NCBI GenBank assembly: GCA_963747535.1 | Contig: CAVVFX010000010.1 | Span: forward strand, 31,174 to 95,173 | Reading direction: 5' to 3' | Length of the DNA: 64,000 bases | From: CAVVFX01 sp963747535 | GTDB lineage: Bacteria; Acidobacteriota; Terriglobia; Bryobacterales; Bryobacteraceae | In this document: piece after piece, positions 37,401 through 46,638 of the stretch | Position numbering within the stretch: the stretch's first letter is position 1 | Layout: every line of letters starts with the position of its first letter | Position numbers and translations under genes: made by a program | The notes under the pieces: model-generated | What the model was told of the DNA's origin: nothing | Databases searched by the model: none | The model's input: only the letters and a program-made list of their open reading frames with translations

Positions 37401-37719
37401 AGGTCGCCGAACAGACTGGCGATCGACATGTTATGCCGCCCCTCCGCATCGTGCCCGTTCACATAGGCTCGCGGCAGGTGTAGGGCGGCCAGTAAGCGTC
37501 ATCGTCACGTCAACCAGATTTAACGACCGCGCACTTTGCGTGGCGCCTTGAAAAGGCACCCCGGGAAGTGGTCGGCTGCTGATAGATCGCGCCTGACGGC
37601 GCGGCGTTTACCAACGGCTCGGACCGGATCGTTCGTGAGGAATTTGGGTTAAGCGGCATTGCGGACACGTCCCCAGCTTCAGAATCTTACTAGCGAGCAG
37701 CGCTCCGCGGTGGGAGGAC

Positions 37720-38784
37720 TTAGCGCTTATTGCGAATAAAACGTCGAGCGACGAATTCCTGGAAGAGGTTGCCGATTGCCTCGGCGCCGATGCCGACGGC
37801 GGCGTTTTCGAAGATGACGCCAGCGCTATTGCGGTCCGCGGCGGGGTAGTAGTAGTTCGACAGGAAGCCGGATACGGGGCGGCTAATGAAGCTGGAGTAA
37901 CAGAACTGGTCGTGCCTGTTGTCACCCCGGCAAATGACGGTTCGGCTGATGGCGTAGAAGAAGCGAGATCGCTTGCTGCCGGTGCCTTTATAAAAATAGC
38001 GGGGGTCCTGCTTGAAGATCGCGGGCATGATTACGCTTCCGATCAGAGAACCTGCCGTATAGTCTGCGTAACCGGCGCCGTAACGTTTGGCGTAGCCTTG
38101 TGCGCCCTGACCGAATCCCTTGTTCGCGTTTTGAGCCTGCCCGACTCCGGCCACAATGCCATTAATGACGAACGAGAATGGATCGAGGAAGTCTTTCCGG
38201 GCAAGTTCGAATTTCTGTGCGGTGTTGAGCGGAGCGGCGTCAGTCTCATAGGTAACAAAGTAGTTGGGAATGACACCGATGAGGCGTTGCTGTACCTCCG
38301 CTTTGATCTGTGCCTCCGCGATCTCCGACTGGGTCTGGGTGACGTTCACTGTGGTGGCGAGGGTCCCCACAGCCAACGTGATCGGCGGGAGGCTCAGGGT
38401 TTCGTCAGCGTGGATTTCGCCCGTGATGGTTCTCGCTGCAAAACCGTTGCCAGTAAAAGATAGCCGAAACGGGCCGGGCGCGACGTTCGAAAAGGCGAAA
38501 CCGCCGCCATCCTTCGACGGCATCTCCTGATCGGGGCCGCGACCATCGAGTGACAGTTTCACATCGGCCTGCGCGACGGAGGCTCCGCTGGTGTCAAGAA
38601 CGGTTCCGGTGATGGTCCCTTGTTGACCGAGCGCAAGCTGAGCCATACCTAGCAAGGCAAGGCACAGAAGCGGACGGGTGGTGGACCGAACGGCAGCGAG
38701 AACATCGGATGACCGGCAACTCCAATGCTGACTGACCTGACAATGCCGCGTGCGCCATTTCATTCTTCTTTGCCTGACGTTCAT
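37720..38784 (-). CDS. Carboxypeptidase-regulatory-like domain envelope protein
   Basis: The protein has a basic N-terminus and a hydrophobic signal-like segment (PLLCLALLGMAQLALGQQ), then a carboxypeptidase-regulatory-like beta-sandwich (GTITGTVLDTSGASVAQADVKL). The rest (about 110-350) has a conserved character (RLIGVIPNYFVTY, KFELARKDFLDPFSF, FKQDPRYFYKGTG, FCYSSFISRPVSGFLSNYYYP) typical of acidobacterial outer-membrane proteins of unknown function. Starts at 38784 or 38763 are both possible; the signal region lies within either. The tail RRFIRNKR is basic. It seems complete. Confidence 0.75.
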   Translation of the reverse strand: MNVRQRRMKWRTRHCQVSQHWSCRSSDVLAAVRSTTRPLLCLALLGMAQLALGQQGTITGTVLDTSGASVAQADVKLSLDGRGPDQEMPSKDGGGFAFSNVAPGPFRLSFTGNGFAARTITGEIHADETLSLPPITLAVGTLATTVNVTQTQSEIAEAQIKAEVQQRLIGVIPNYFVTYETDAAPLNTAQKFELARKDFLDPFSFVINGIVAGVGQAQNANKGFGQGAQGYAKRYGAGYADYTAGSLIGSVIMPAIFKQDPRYFYKGTGSKRSRFFYAISRTVICRGDNRHDQFCYSSFISRPVSGFLSNYYYPAADRNSAGVIFENAAVGIGAEAIGNLFQEFVARRFIRNKR

Positions 38785-39150
38785 TCGATGCCCCGCCGTT
38801 ACTTTGCCTTCCCAAATCCCTGGGAACCGCGACGGCACTGAGCGATTCCTCACTCAATTGTTAACTCTTGAATTGGCGATTCACCAGCCCACTCGGTTAG
38901 CGGTCTCAGGGGCTTTCTTCCCGTTTTGTGAAAGCGCCCAGAAGCTCAGCGAGTAGAAGAACTTCGGCAACTGGTAGAATCTTCTGATCCTGAATACCGA
39001 TCGTTTTTTAGGGCCGCTTATTGGCTCGATTGACGGCTGATGCCCGGCCCTACCCTGGACCCGTGGGCTATGTGGCGTTGTGTTTCGCGCAAAGTTGAGT
39101 CGGACGTATATTGGCCCTGCAATTGTAGCTAGACTCTTGTTGAGGCGGTG

Positions 39151-40052
39151 TTAGAGGATAATTTTTAGTTTGATCCCATCGTTGGGCGCATGAACCAGGT
39201 CCTGCTTTGTGCCGAGGTAGCGTTCTGTAGTCTGCACCGACGAATGGCCGAGCAGCAACTGGATCTGCTCCAGTTCCCCGCCAGCCGCTCTGCACAGTGT
39301 GGCTGTTGTGCGGCGGAGGTCATGAGGCGCGATTCCGGCCACACCGACAGCCGCGGCATACGGTTGCAACGCTGCCATATAATCTTCTAACTGATAGCGT
39401 CGCCGATCACGCGGTCACCGCGATTAACGGGGCGGAACACGTGCCCCGCAGTCCCCGCCACCTTGCTGGCCCAGGCATCGATCGCCACTTTGGTCCAGGT
39501 CGGCATCGGCACGGTACGGACGCGATGGTGTTTCCCGACCAGATCGATTGTGCACCAGCGTCCATCCTGCTGTTGGACGTGTTCGAACGTGAGCGCCGCC
39601 ACTTCAGATCGGCGCAGTCCGCAACCGAGAAGCACCGCGAGTATCGCGCGGTTCCGCGGACCTTTCGCCGTCTCGATATCTGGCGCGCTCAGCAGTGCCT
39701 GCGCCTGGCGGAGCGACAGCCAGTTGCCAGTCCGTATCCCCTGAGCCCGCACCCCTTTGATGCGCGCGATACCGTCAGCCAGCGCCGGCGCTAGCAGTCC
39801 GTTATCGGCTGCTTCGACCGCCAGTTCCAGACCGCGGTAAGCCGGATGTTGTTCGATATGGGGCCGAGTTTGCGCGCTTCCAGGGCTACCCGCCATGCTC
39901 TCACGGTCGCCTTGGTGAAACCGGGCCGAGGTTCCTGGGATACCAAGCTATGAAGTCGGACGCCGCCTGATCGGCGAGGAGATGCTGTCGAGCACCAGCG
40001 CCTTCAATCGGAGCCATTCTGTAGCCTTGTCGGCCACAAGCAGTTCGTTCAT
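39151..40052 (-). pseudogene. Tyrosine recombinase (site-specific integrase), multiply broken
   Basis: From ATG 40052 the frame begins MNELLVADKATEWLRLKALVLDS, typical of this integrase N-terminus, but the SAM-like region is spread over three frames (DFIAWYPRNLGP, GFTKATVRAWRVALEARKL, AVEAADNGLLAPALADGIARI). The catalytic domain from about 39810 contains the first Arg (LGCGLRRSEVAAL). A TAG at 39387-39389 replaces the Glu codon of ISEK, and just after it one base is lost; the other frame then gives HDLRRT, LLGHSSVQTTERYLG (His, second Arg and catalytic Tyr) to 39151. All four R-H-R-Y positions remain recognisable. It is not functional as read. Confidence 0.88.
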
Positions 40053-40339
40053 CTGCTAAGTCCTTTCGCACCTGTCATTTGGCATTATCGATGGCTGACC
40101 TGGACATTAGCTCTGGTGGCGGCGGACATCAAGCTCATTAAACCGGAAGAGCGGGAAATACGGTCGGCATCGTGCAGACGATCCAACGCGGAACTTACGC
40201 CGGCTTTGTAGAGCCACACGCTATTTGAACCTCGTTCTGCAATGCATGCAGACTCGCCGCCCGCAACAATGTAACCATGCCGCCGGCGGGACTTTAAGCG
40301 AACGAAACTGGGTCCGAGGGATTGAACTCGAGGTACAGT

Positions 40340-42070
40340 TCAGAGGACGCGCAGAGCGCTTGTTGGGGTCGGTGAAACGGCACCGGCCGTAGTCCCGCTC
40401 CGGCCTATTCGTCGGGAAAGGGTACCGCTGGGCTTCGGGAGGCAGTGTTCGAATTCGCTGGGAACCGTAGCCCGCACTCTCGATCCGCGCGCGCGCACGA
40501 ACAGCTTCCCAGCCACAAGATCGAGTGGCCGCGGGATCGCCGAGATATCTTTGCGCGCCACTCCATGCACCACTTTCTTAACCAGGCCCGCGACCGAGAT
40601 GATCGCTCCGATCAGCGGATACTGCTTCATGGTGACGGTCCGCTCGCCGTAGTCGCGTTTGAATACCCTCTTTAGCCAGAACTTCGGCACCGCCGCGATG
40701 TTGTAAAACGCTAGTGTCAGGTTCAATGCAGTAGGCATGAAATTGACATAGGAAGCTAACGTGATCTTCTCTTTCGGATTGGTGAATCCCGCCTCTTCGC
40801 CCATGCGGTGGATGGTAGTTCCCGGCAGCAGCGTAAGGGAATTCACGGTGAAGGTGTAGGGCGGCTTCAGGGCGGCGACTAGGCGCAGCGTGTCCTTCAA
40901 TTCTTCCGGGTGCTCCCAAGGGTTATCGACTATCAGATCGTATTGCACGGGCGCCATCCGCGCACGATTCTTGTGTACAATCTCCGAGCCCGCGAAAATC
41001 TTCTGATCGTGCCGCGGCCGGGCGAACACTTCTTTCATGATGCGCGCGTTTCCGGATTGCACGCCGATACGTAGCTTCACCATCCCGGCGTCGATCAGGG
41101 CCTCGTATTTCCGTTCGTCTATGGATGCCGGAATTACGCCAGTGACAAAGAACGGAATATCGAGCCGTTGCTTGTATGCCGCGGCAAACTCCTGGATGAC
41201 CTTCAGTGGCAAAAACATGAAGGCATCGTCGTCAATGACCACGTTGTGGATGTGAGGATACCTGCTGAGGATGTAATCGACCTCGGCCAGGAAAAAGCCG
41301 ACTGAATGTTTGCGGAAACGGCGGTAGCCCTGGTCCAGATCGATCAGCACGTCGTTAGAGCAGAAAGTGCACTTGTACGGGCATCCCTGGCTGAACATGG
41401 TCCAGAGTTTAGCCCCGTAATACTTTTTCATCAGGGCCAGATCCATGAGCTTGAGCGTGCCCTGATCGTTAACGAAATGCTCTTCGAATTCGAAATCCAT
41501 GAACGGAACTTCGTCAAGATCCTCGATCAGGGGCTCACTTGGGTTACGAATCACCCGGCCGTTGTCCTGGAACCAGAATCCAGGAGTGCGTCGGTAGTCG
41601 CCGCCCTCGTCGATGGCCTGCACGACCCGGAGAAAACTGGATTCGCCCTCGCCCATGCAGATCCCGTCAGCGACTTTGATCGCTTCCTCGGGATAACTGG
41701 TGGGATGGATACCGCCCCACACAACGGGAACGCCGAGTTCCTGGCGCAGGCGGCGGGTGACCAGCGTGGCCTGCTCAGCCTGGTGAGTCCACACGCTGAG
41801 ACCGATCACCGCGCTGTTATTGCAGATCGCGAGAAGCTGTTTGTAAACGGATTCCGGAAGATCGTCGTGGTAATACTGCTTTCGAAAGCGCTGTCGCGTT
41901 TGTCCCAGGAAGTCTGTGGCCCGCAGGAAGATAAGATGAACGCGAAAACCGTGACGTTTGAGCTGGGATTCGATGCGGCGGGGACCGATGCAATAGATGT
42001 CATCAGTGAAACTGATCACGCTGACGGTGGTCCGATCCCGCTTGTCAAAACTGGATTCGCCGAGGCTCAT
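40340..42070 (-). CDS. B12-binding radical SAM protein
   Basis: A 576-aa enzyme. The N-terminal cobalamin-binding-like Rossmann domain (about 10-165) includes GLSVWTHQAEQA and VWGGIHPTSYPEEA; it lacks an obvious DxHxxG, so B12 binding is uncertain. The radical SAM domain contains CPYKCTFC (Cys-x3-Cys-x2-Cys) and a DDDAFMF-type second motif. Class B radical SAM enzymes methylate or rearrange carbon centres in natural-product, lipid and tetrapyrrole pathways. ATG 42070 shares one base with the stop of an upstream remnant (TGATG), so a TTG one codon earlier is not needed. It has no intact neighbour that would define the substrate. Confidence 0.88.
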   Translation of the reverse strand: MSLGESSFDKRDRTTVSVISFTDDIYCIGPRRIESQLKRHGFRVHLIFLRATDFLGQTRQRFRKQYYHDDLPESVYKQLLAICNNSAVIGLSVWTHQAEQATLVTRRLRQELGVPVVWGGIHPTSYPEEAIKVADGICMGEGESSFLRVVQAIDEGGDYRRTPGFWFQDNGRVIRNPSEPLIEDLDEVPFMDFEFEEHFVNDQGTLKLMDLALMKKYYGAKLWTMFSQGCPYKCTFCSNDVLIDLDQGYRRFRKHSVGFFLAEVDYILSRYPHIHNVVIDDDAFMFLPLKVIQEFAAAYKQRLDIPFFVTGVIPASIDERKYEALIDAGMVKLRIGVQSGNARIMKEVFARPRHDQKIFAGSEIVHKNRARMAPVQYDLIVDNPWEHPEELKDTLRLVAALKPPYTFTVNSLTLLPGTTIHRMGEEAGFTNPKEKITLASYVNFMPTALNLTLAFYNIAAVPKFWLKRVFKRDYGERTVTMKQYPLIGAIISVAGLVKKVVHGVARKDISAIPRPLDLVAGKLFVRARGSRVRATVPSEFEHCLPKPSGTLSRRIGRSGTTAGAVSPTPTSALRVL

Positions 42071-42327
42071 CAACCGGGATTCCTTATCGAAAGTTTTGCG
42101 AGAACACCGTTCGACCTTGCCAGTACGCCGAACCCTTTGGCTATGGCGGATGTCGAAGCGCCCGCGTAGGCGTTGACAAACCCTTCCACACCGTGCATCA
42201 AGTCGAGGTAGTCATAGACCTTGTCGACGGTAGACCTGGTTGGCGCGCCGTCCTTATGTTCGAGCGTGCCAAGCGAGGTCTCGACGGAATCCGGTCTTGT
42301 GATTTGCGTTGAGATGTCCGTTGTCAT
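42070..42327 (-). pseudogene. N-terminal fragment of a DUF1254 protein
   Basis: The 85-codon frame contains TSLGTLEHKDGAPTRSTVDK and VYDYLDLMHGVEGFVNAYAG, matching the start of DUF1254/DUF1214 proteins (normally more than 400 aa). It stops after about 85 codons where the radical SAM gene begins. The remnant now acts, if at all, as a leader whose stop overlaps the radical SAM start. Confidence 0.65.
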
Positions 42328-42606
42328 CCGCGTTTCGCATTCCCGGGCTGAGCCTGGGGAGGCTCACAAGATTTCCCCAGCGGGTAGGATACCGTTTGGA
42401 GCGGGTCAGTTGTATTTTCTTTTGCTCAGGGGATGTATCTTAAGCCACCAGTCGAGCTAATACGCGCTCGCCAGGGCGAAAACTCCACTACTCATCCCGC
42501 ATGTGTTGCGCCAATTTCGCGCACGGGCGGCCACCAAGGTCGACTTTACACGAAGGTTGAATCCGCACTCGGCGCGATTCGTACCGGGAATTCCCGGTCA
42601 CGGTGG

Positions 42607-42715
42607 CGACGCGAGGCCGAAGTCTTAACCCGCCTTCCGTTACCATGATGTTGCCCGATTCAGGTCGCGGTGAATGATTCCGCGCCGCCCGAAGGCTTCG
42701 ACGGTATATCTGATA
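42607..42715 (-). pseudogene. Catalytic-loop remnant of a Ser/Thr protein kinase
   Basis: The minus strand reads RRGIIHRDL in one frame, then NIMVTEGG in another, then DFGLASP in a third, within about 100 bases. These are the HRDLKPANI and DFG segments of a Hanks-type kinase in the correct order and spacing. Two frameshifts and the absence of N- and C-lobes mark it as debris. Confidence 0.65.
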
Positions 42716-42922
42716 ACAGGTGGGTAGACTCTAGTTCGGGAAGCCATCCTAACGTGTGATACGGGGCCGTTCGAAGTCGGAAACGACGGGCGTTGACGAC
42801 TAATATCGGTGATGCCGGTGCGTCGAGGTTGATCGCTGGCAGCGTCTCGCGGACCGCGTTCGCTGTTGTCTCGAGATTGACATCGCAAATTAACTGTCGT
42901 CGTGATATCTTTACAGGCAATC

Positions 42923-43657
42923 ATGTTGAAGCGGCTCACAGCGGAATGCATTGGGACAGCTTGGCTCGTACTGGGCGGATGTGGCAGCGCGGTGATTGCC
43001 GCCGCGTTTCCCAACGTTGGAATCGGGCTCCTTGGTGTAGCGTTTGCCTTCGGCTTCACGGTGCTCACAATGGCATTCGCGATCGGTCACGTCTCGGGAT
43101 GTCACCTGAATCCCGCGGTTTCGGTTGGCCTGTGGGCGGCTAACCGTTTCCCGGCGCGCGACCTTCTTCCGTATATAGTGTCACAGGTAGTTGGAGCGAT
43201 CCTCGGAGCGGCGATTCTTTATTCCATTGCGAGTGGCGCACCTGGCTTCACCCTCGACGGCGGTTTCGCGGCCAACGGCTTCGCCGAGCATTCTCCCGGC
43301 CACTATTCTCTTCTCGCGGGATTCATCTCGGAGGTCATAATGACGTTCTTCTTCCTCTTCGTCATTCTCGGATCAACGCACGGACGAGCGCCGAAAGGGT
43401 TCGCCCCGATCGCCATTGGCCTCTGCCTCACGCTCATCCACCTCGTGAGTATTCCGGTGACGAACACTAGCGTGAACCCGGCGCGAAGCACCGGTCCTGC
43501 CTTATTTGCTGGCTCCTGGGCGCTCGGCCAGTTGTGGCTTTTCTGGACCGCGCCGATGATCGGCGCGCTCGCGGTGGGCTTCCTTTACCGGTGGCTGGGC
43601 CGGGACGACGAACAGATAACCGGCGAACCGGACCCCGGGAAGACGATACGAGCCTGA
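42923..43657 (+). CDS. aqpZ: Aquaporin Z-like channel
   Basis: A 244-aa major intrinsic protein with six TM helices and both half-helices: HLNPAVS (about 62-68) and SVNPARST (about 187-194). Aromatic/Arg constriction residues fit AqpZ (Phe in FAFGFTVLTMAFAIGHVSG, His in LIHLVSIPVTN, Arg after the second NPA). The N-terminus KRLTAECIGTAWLVLGGCG is characteristic of AqpZ. ATG 42923 is chosen because it begins the family's first helix. It conducts water, and is the only intact gene in an 8-kb stretch of fragments except the enzymes around it. Confidence 0.96.
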   Translation: MLKRLTAECIGTAWLVLGGCGSAVIAAAFPNVGIGLLGVAFAFGFTVLTMAFAIGHVSGCHLNPAVSVGLWAANRFPARDLLPYIVSQVVGAILGAAILYSIASGAPGFTLDGGFAANGFAEHSPGHYSLLAGFISEVIMTFFFLFVILGSTHGRAPKGFAPIAIGLCLTLIHLVSIPVTNTSVNPARSTGPALFAGSWALGQLWLFWTAPMIGALAVGFLYRWLGRDDEQITGEPDPGKTIRA

Positions 43658-44108
43658 ATCAGTGTCGGTTGGCATGTTACCCTCCTGGTTGAATCAGCTT
43701 CCAGGAGATCATCGGGAGCTAGTTTCGGCAGGCCGGCGGATCCACTTCAGTGGTTTGGTGACTACGCGGCCATCTGGACCTTGCGTGTCCCAAGCACGTC
43801 GATGATCCGCGTCGATCTCCAAGGGTGAGTACAGTTGTAAAATGACCCCGTGTTACCGCCTAGTCCGCCCTTTCCGTCCTTTCCCTACAGAATCGAGAAA
43901 CCAGATCTGGAATACAACCTACTGGGCGGCGAGGACGCGTGGGTCTGTCGAGCCAAGGCCGCGTCGTTCATCGTGACCGAGCAGGGGAAGCAGTTCATTG
44001 GGGGAGATGGCGTCCGAAGGCGAGCATCCTCAATCTGTACACGCTGACGGGAGAATTGCTGACGGAGGCGGCATCGTGGTGAAGTGCGGCGGGTTGCAGC
44101 GCGCCACC
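43658..44108. other. Gap without recognised features
   Basis: About 450 bases between the aquaporin gene and the amidohydrolase fragment. A 65-codon frame from 43850 shows no similarity that I recognise; no repeats or RNA-like elements were seen. Confidence 0.4.
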
Positions 44109-44495
44109 TCACGCGATCTTCAGCAGCTTTTCCGCATTCCCGTGCGTGAACCTCTGGTAGTCCACCGGAGCAAGCGTTATCTTTTCGAGAAACTCGCGGC
44201 CAGCTTCGTTCGGGCTGTACGGATAGTCGACGGAGAACAGGAGGCGATCGATGCCTACCACTTCGAGACACAGATTGAAAGGCGGCGCGGTGAAAATTCC
44301 GCTGGTGGTGATGTGGATGTTGGAATGGAAGTAGTCCGCGAACTCCTTCCGGAGCTTGGCAAATGGCGTCACCACCGTGTTGATGCGCGCCAGAAAGAAG
44401 GGAATCATCTCGCCCATATGCCCGATGATGATCTGTAGGTTGGGATGCCGGTCGAAGACGCCATTGGCGATCAAGCGGACCGTGAAGGCGAGGGT
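44109..44495 (-). pseudogene. C-terminal fragment of an amidohydrolase-2 family enzyme
   Basis: About 125 codons encode the end of a metal-dependent amidohydrolase or decarboxylase of the ACMSD/5-carboxyvanillate type: ETLAFTVRLIANGVFDRHPNLQIIIGHMGE (catalytic His), DYFHSNIHITTSGIF and LLFSVDYPY (Asp metal ligand), ending normally at HGNAEKLLKI. The N-terminal two thirds are missing. The break falls near 44495, close to the start of the divergent PIN fragment. Confidence 0.8.
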
Positions 44496-44518
44496 TTCAA
44501 CCCTCCCAGACTGGGACA

Positions 44519-44617
44519 ATGAAAGCCAAGGTGTACCTGGAAGCGACGATTCCGAGTTATCTGGTCGGACGGCCCAGCCGCGATCTGCTGGTCGCTGCCC
44601 ATCAGGAAATCACGTGT
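44519..44617 (+). pseudogene. N-terminal fragment of a PIN-domain toxin
   Basis: The frame begins MKAKVYLEATIPSYLVGRPSRD and continues LLVAAHQEIT, matching the first 33 residues of a VapC-like PIN nuclease (first catalytic Asp equivalent in YLEAT/S, where Glu or Asp lies in the first strand). The next residues are unrelated, so the protein is truncated. No antitoxin is visible. Confidence 0.6.
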
Positions 44618-44788
44618 GATGGGCCGTTCCTTTCCGTTTGTTCCCCGCGATTTCGGCCAGCAGGTAGGAGTCGTAACGAAGAAATTGTTGGCCACACGCT
44701 CGGCACAAAGCAGTTTCCGCCCCTAGTAACTTACGTCCATGGCAGCGTTCAGCCTCAAAGCCGGCCTGCTGTGCCCCGGGCGAGCGTA

Positions 44789-45436
44789 CTAAGTACTTGT
44801 AGCGGAAAGAGGCCCGCCGATACTTGTAGAGGTAGACCCGCTGTTCAGGCAGCAACGCTTGTATTTTTGGCCACTACCGCAAGGGCAGGCGTCGTTGCGG
44901 CCTACTTTGGGCGTTTCGCGCCGGAAGGGCGTTTGTGCGTTTTGTGCATTATTGTGCGCGGACGGCGGATTTTCGCTGGTGGTTTCGGTATCGGCTCTGG
45001 GGTTTTGTGCACTATCGTGCACGGGATGCAGAATTTGTCCGTTCTGATCGATGGTTGTAGGCGCAGACCTGGAAATACGGATCTTTTCTATGTCGAGCGG
45101 CACCTGTTCTTTTTGGGGCGGCGGCGTTGAAGCTTTCTCGATAATGAAAATGGCGGCTTTCAGGCGGACCGTGGGTGAGGCTTCGGGGTTGTTGAGGAGG
45201 TCGCGGAGTGTCTGGAAGGCGAGATCGACCATATCTTCGGCTTTTTCGCGGAAGAACATAGCCCGGTCGTATCGGGCATGAGCGAGGGATTCGCGGAACG
45301 GTAGGGAGTTACGACGCCAATGGGCGATGGTGTTGCGGTGGACGCCGGCCTGAGCCGCGGCGTCAGTCGAGTTCATGCCTTCCGAGAGGGCCATGATAAC
45401 CTGCAGTTGTTGTTGCGAAACACTGGGATCGGACAT
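44789..45436 (-). CDS. HTH protein with C-terminal SEC-C zinc motif
   Basis: A 215-aa protein. The N-terminal HTH (MNSTDAAAQAGVHRNTIAHWRRNS) and following helices (FREKAEDMVDLAFQTLRDLLNN, VRLKAAIFIIEKA) resemble terminase small subunit-like proteins and the smaller gene at 36751-37110. A low-complexity Asn/Thr/Ala linker (about 130-165) leads to a SEC-C zinc motif (VGRNDACPCGSGQKYKRCC). SEC-C motifs also occur in SecA and in many small proteins that bind nucleic acid or proteins. The last 15 residues after the zinc motif are Ser/Thr-rich. Its start has no strong RBS. It may be mobile-element-derived. Confidence 0.75.
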   Translation of the reverse strand: MSDPSVSQQQLQVIMALSEGMNSTDAAAQAGVHRNTIAHWRRNSLPFRESLAHARYDRAMFFREKAEDMVDLAFQTLRDLLNNPEASPTVRLKAAIFIIEKASTPPPQKEQVPLDIEKIRISRSAPTTIDQNGQILHPVHDSAQNPRADTETTSENPPSAHNNAQNAQTPFRRETPKVGRNDACPCGSGQKYKRCCLNSGSTSTSIGGPLSATST

Positions 45437-45583
45437 GGTGATCGCTTTCTGGTTTCAGCCTAGCGGACGCGACGTGGAAAGCGGCTTTCAGCGGGCAGGG
45501 GATTCACGGTAAGTGGTTTGGTTTCAGGGGTAGAAAATATTTACTGGTGTTGTTATTCCCAGCAGAGCCTCTTTAGAAATCTG

Positions 45584-45826
45584 CTATCGGGGTGTGCTCC
45601 ATAGGGGTTTGCCGAGCCAGGAATACTGCCACGAGACAGTAACATTTTGGTAGTCTCCACCAAAGCGGGTGTAGGCGCCCTTACTGTAACTGACCTTCAT
45701 ACTTTGATGTTTGGTAAAGGGGATTGCGGCGGTGCCTCCGATCCTCGAAGCCGTTTGGCGGGTAGCCGGGTTGGCAATTCCATTCAGGCTGGCAGTGCCG
45801 TTAAACGGCCACGTTAAAAGCCTTTC
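45584..45826 (-). pseudogene. C-terminal fragment of an outer-membrane transporter (MetA-pathway phenol type)
   Basis: About 80 codons: SLNGIANPATRQTASRIGGT, AAIPFTKHQSMKVSYSKG, TRFGGDYQNVTVSWQYSWLG. This matches the final strands of COG4313 outer-membrane proteins, normally about 300 aa. The upstream part is absent, so it is a remnant. Confidence 0.7.
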
Positions 45827-46037
45827 GCAGTAGGAGGTCTTCTGAGCTGAGCGCTGATTGCTGAATGCTGACAGCCTCACGGGATTTCAAGGGGCAGAGC
45901 CCCTTGGTTAGGTGCTAGGGAACAGTCATTGTGGACGAAACGCTACCGGAATGGGAGCTAGTGCGATTGTGGGGTTTGCACTCAGAAAAAGCGCCGATGC
46001 CATGGTTCTGAGCCGGTTTCAGCCGGCGTCCAGAGGG

Positions 46038-46064
46038 TTAGACAGCGATATTCACGAATAACGC
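46038..46064 (+). repeat. Dispersed motif, copy C
   Basis: AGACAGCGATATTCACGAAT plus AACGC. The right half is identical to copy H (ATATTCACGAATAACGC), while the left half is diverged. Confidence 0.6.
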
Positions 46065-46202
46065 TCCTGTACGGATGCCGCTTCTACGCGTTCAAGCGTT
46101 TCTCGTCAAGTTGACAGGAAAGGGAGTTCACGGGCGTAATGCACTCCAATGGCGTCTTGCCCAAGAAGCTCGTGCAGTGGCGAATAGTCGATAATGACTA
46201 GC

Positions 46203-46460
46203 ATGAAGCGAGCAACAGCGAGTTGGTGGGAAGACGCTGATACCGTATCCACCTGGCCGGATCTAATCCGCCTCGACACGTATTTCTCGCGCTCTCTGAA
46301 GAAAGAGTGGATTTTCCGCGGTCACTCTCGTGCCTCCTTTGCCCTTGCGCCGAGCCTTGAGCGAGCGTTCAGCGATCTTGCCATCAAAGCTGATCGCCGC
46401 GTTCTCGAAAATGCCTCCGTAGTCGAGCAGCAACACGGATTTGTGCAGCAAAGGCAATGA
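46203..46460 (+). pseudogene. FRG-domain fragment
   Basis: The frame encodes STWPDLIRLDTYFSRSLKK, EWIFRGHSRASFALAPSLER and AFSDLAIKADRRVLE, the N-terminal FRG (FRG conserved motif) domain of about 60 residues. The rest of the usual protein (more than 200 aa) is missing, and the frame ends shortly after in unrelated residues. FRG proteins are often found in defence or mobile contexts. Confidence 0.55.
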
Positions 46461-46573
46461 GAGTTTCGCTGAAACGGTGGCGCGGGCACTCGGGATCAGC
46501 ACACAGCAGTTGAGAGCGCATTTGGTGCAAGGAACCATCGGCAGAGCGTTGCTCGACCGGTTCACAGGAACGA

Positions 46574-46603
46574 GAATCGCTACCGATATCTAGTGTTAAC
46601 GCC
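46574..46603 (+). repeat. Dispersed motif, copy D
   Basis: GAATCGCTACCGATATCTAG followed by TGTTAACGCC. Closest to copy F (GAATAGACGCCGATATTTAG, TATTAACGCC). Confidence 0.65.
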
Positions 46604-46638
46604 GTCGTTTACTCGTGTAGCGCCCTGCGTGCGGCCAA

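Noticed and set aside
44610..44855. 81-codon minus-strand frame starting MLPEQRVYLYKYRR
   Set aside because: It overlaps both the PIN fragment and the end of the SEC-C gene; its Cys pair (CRAC) is not enough to assign a zinc-finger protein.
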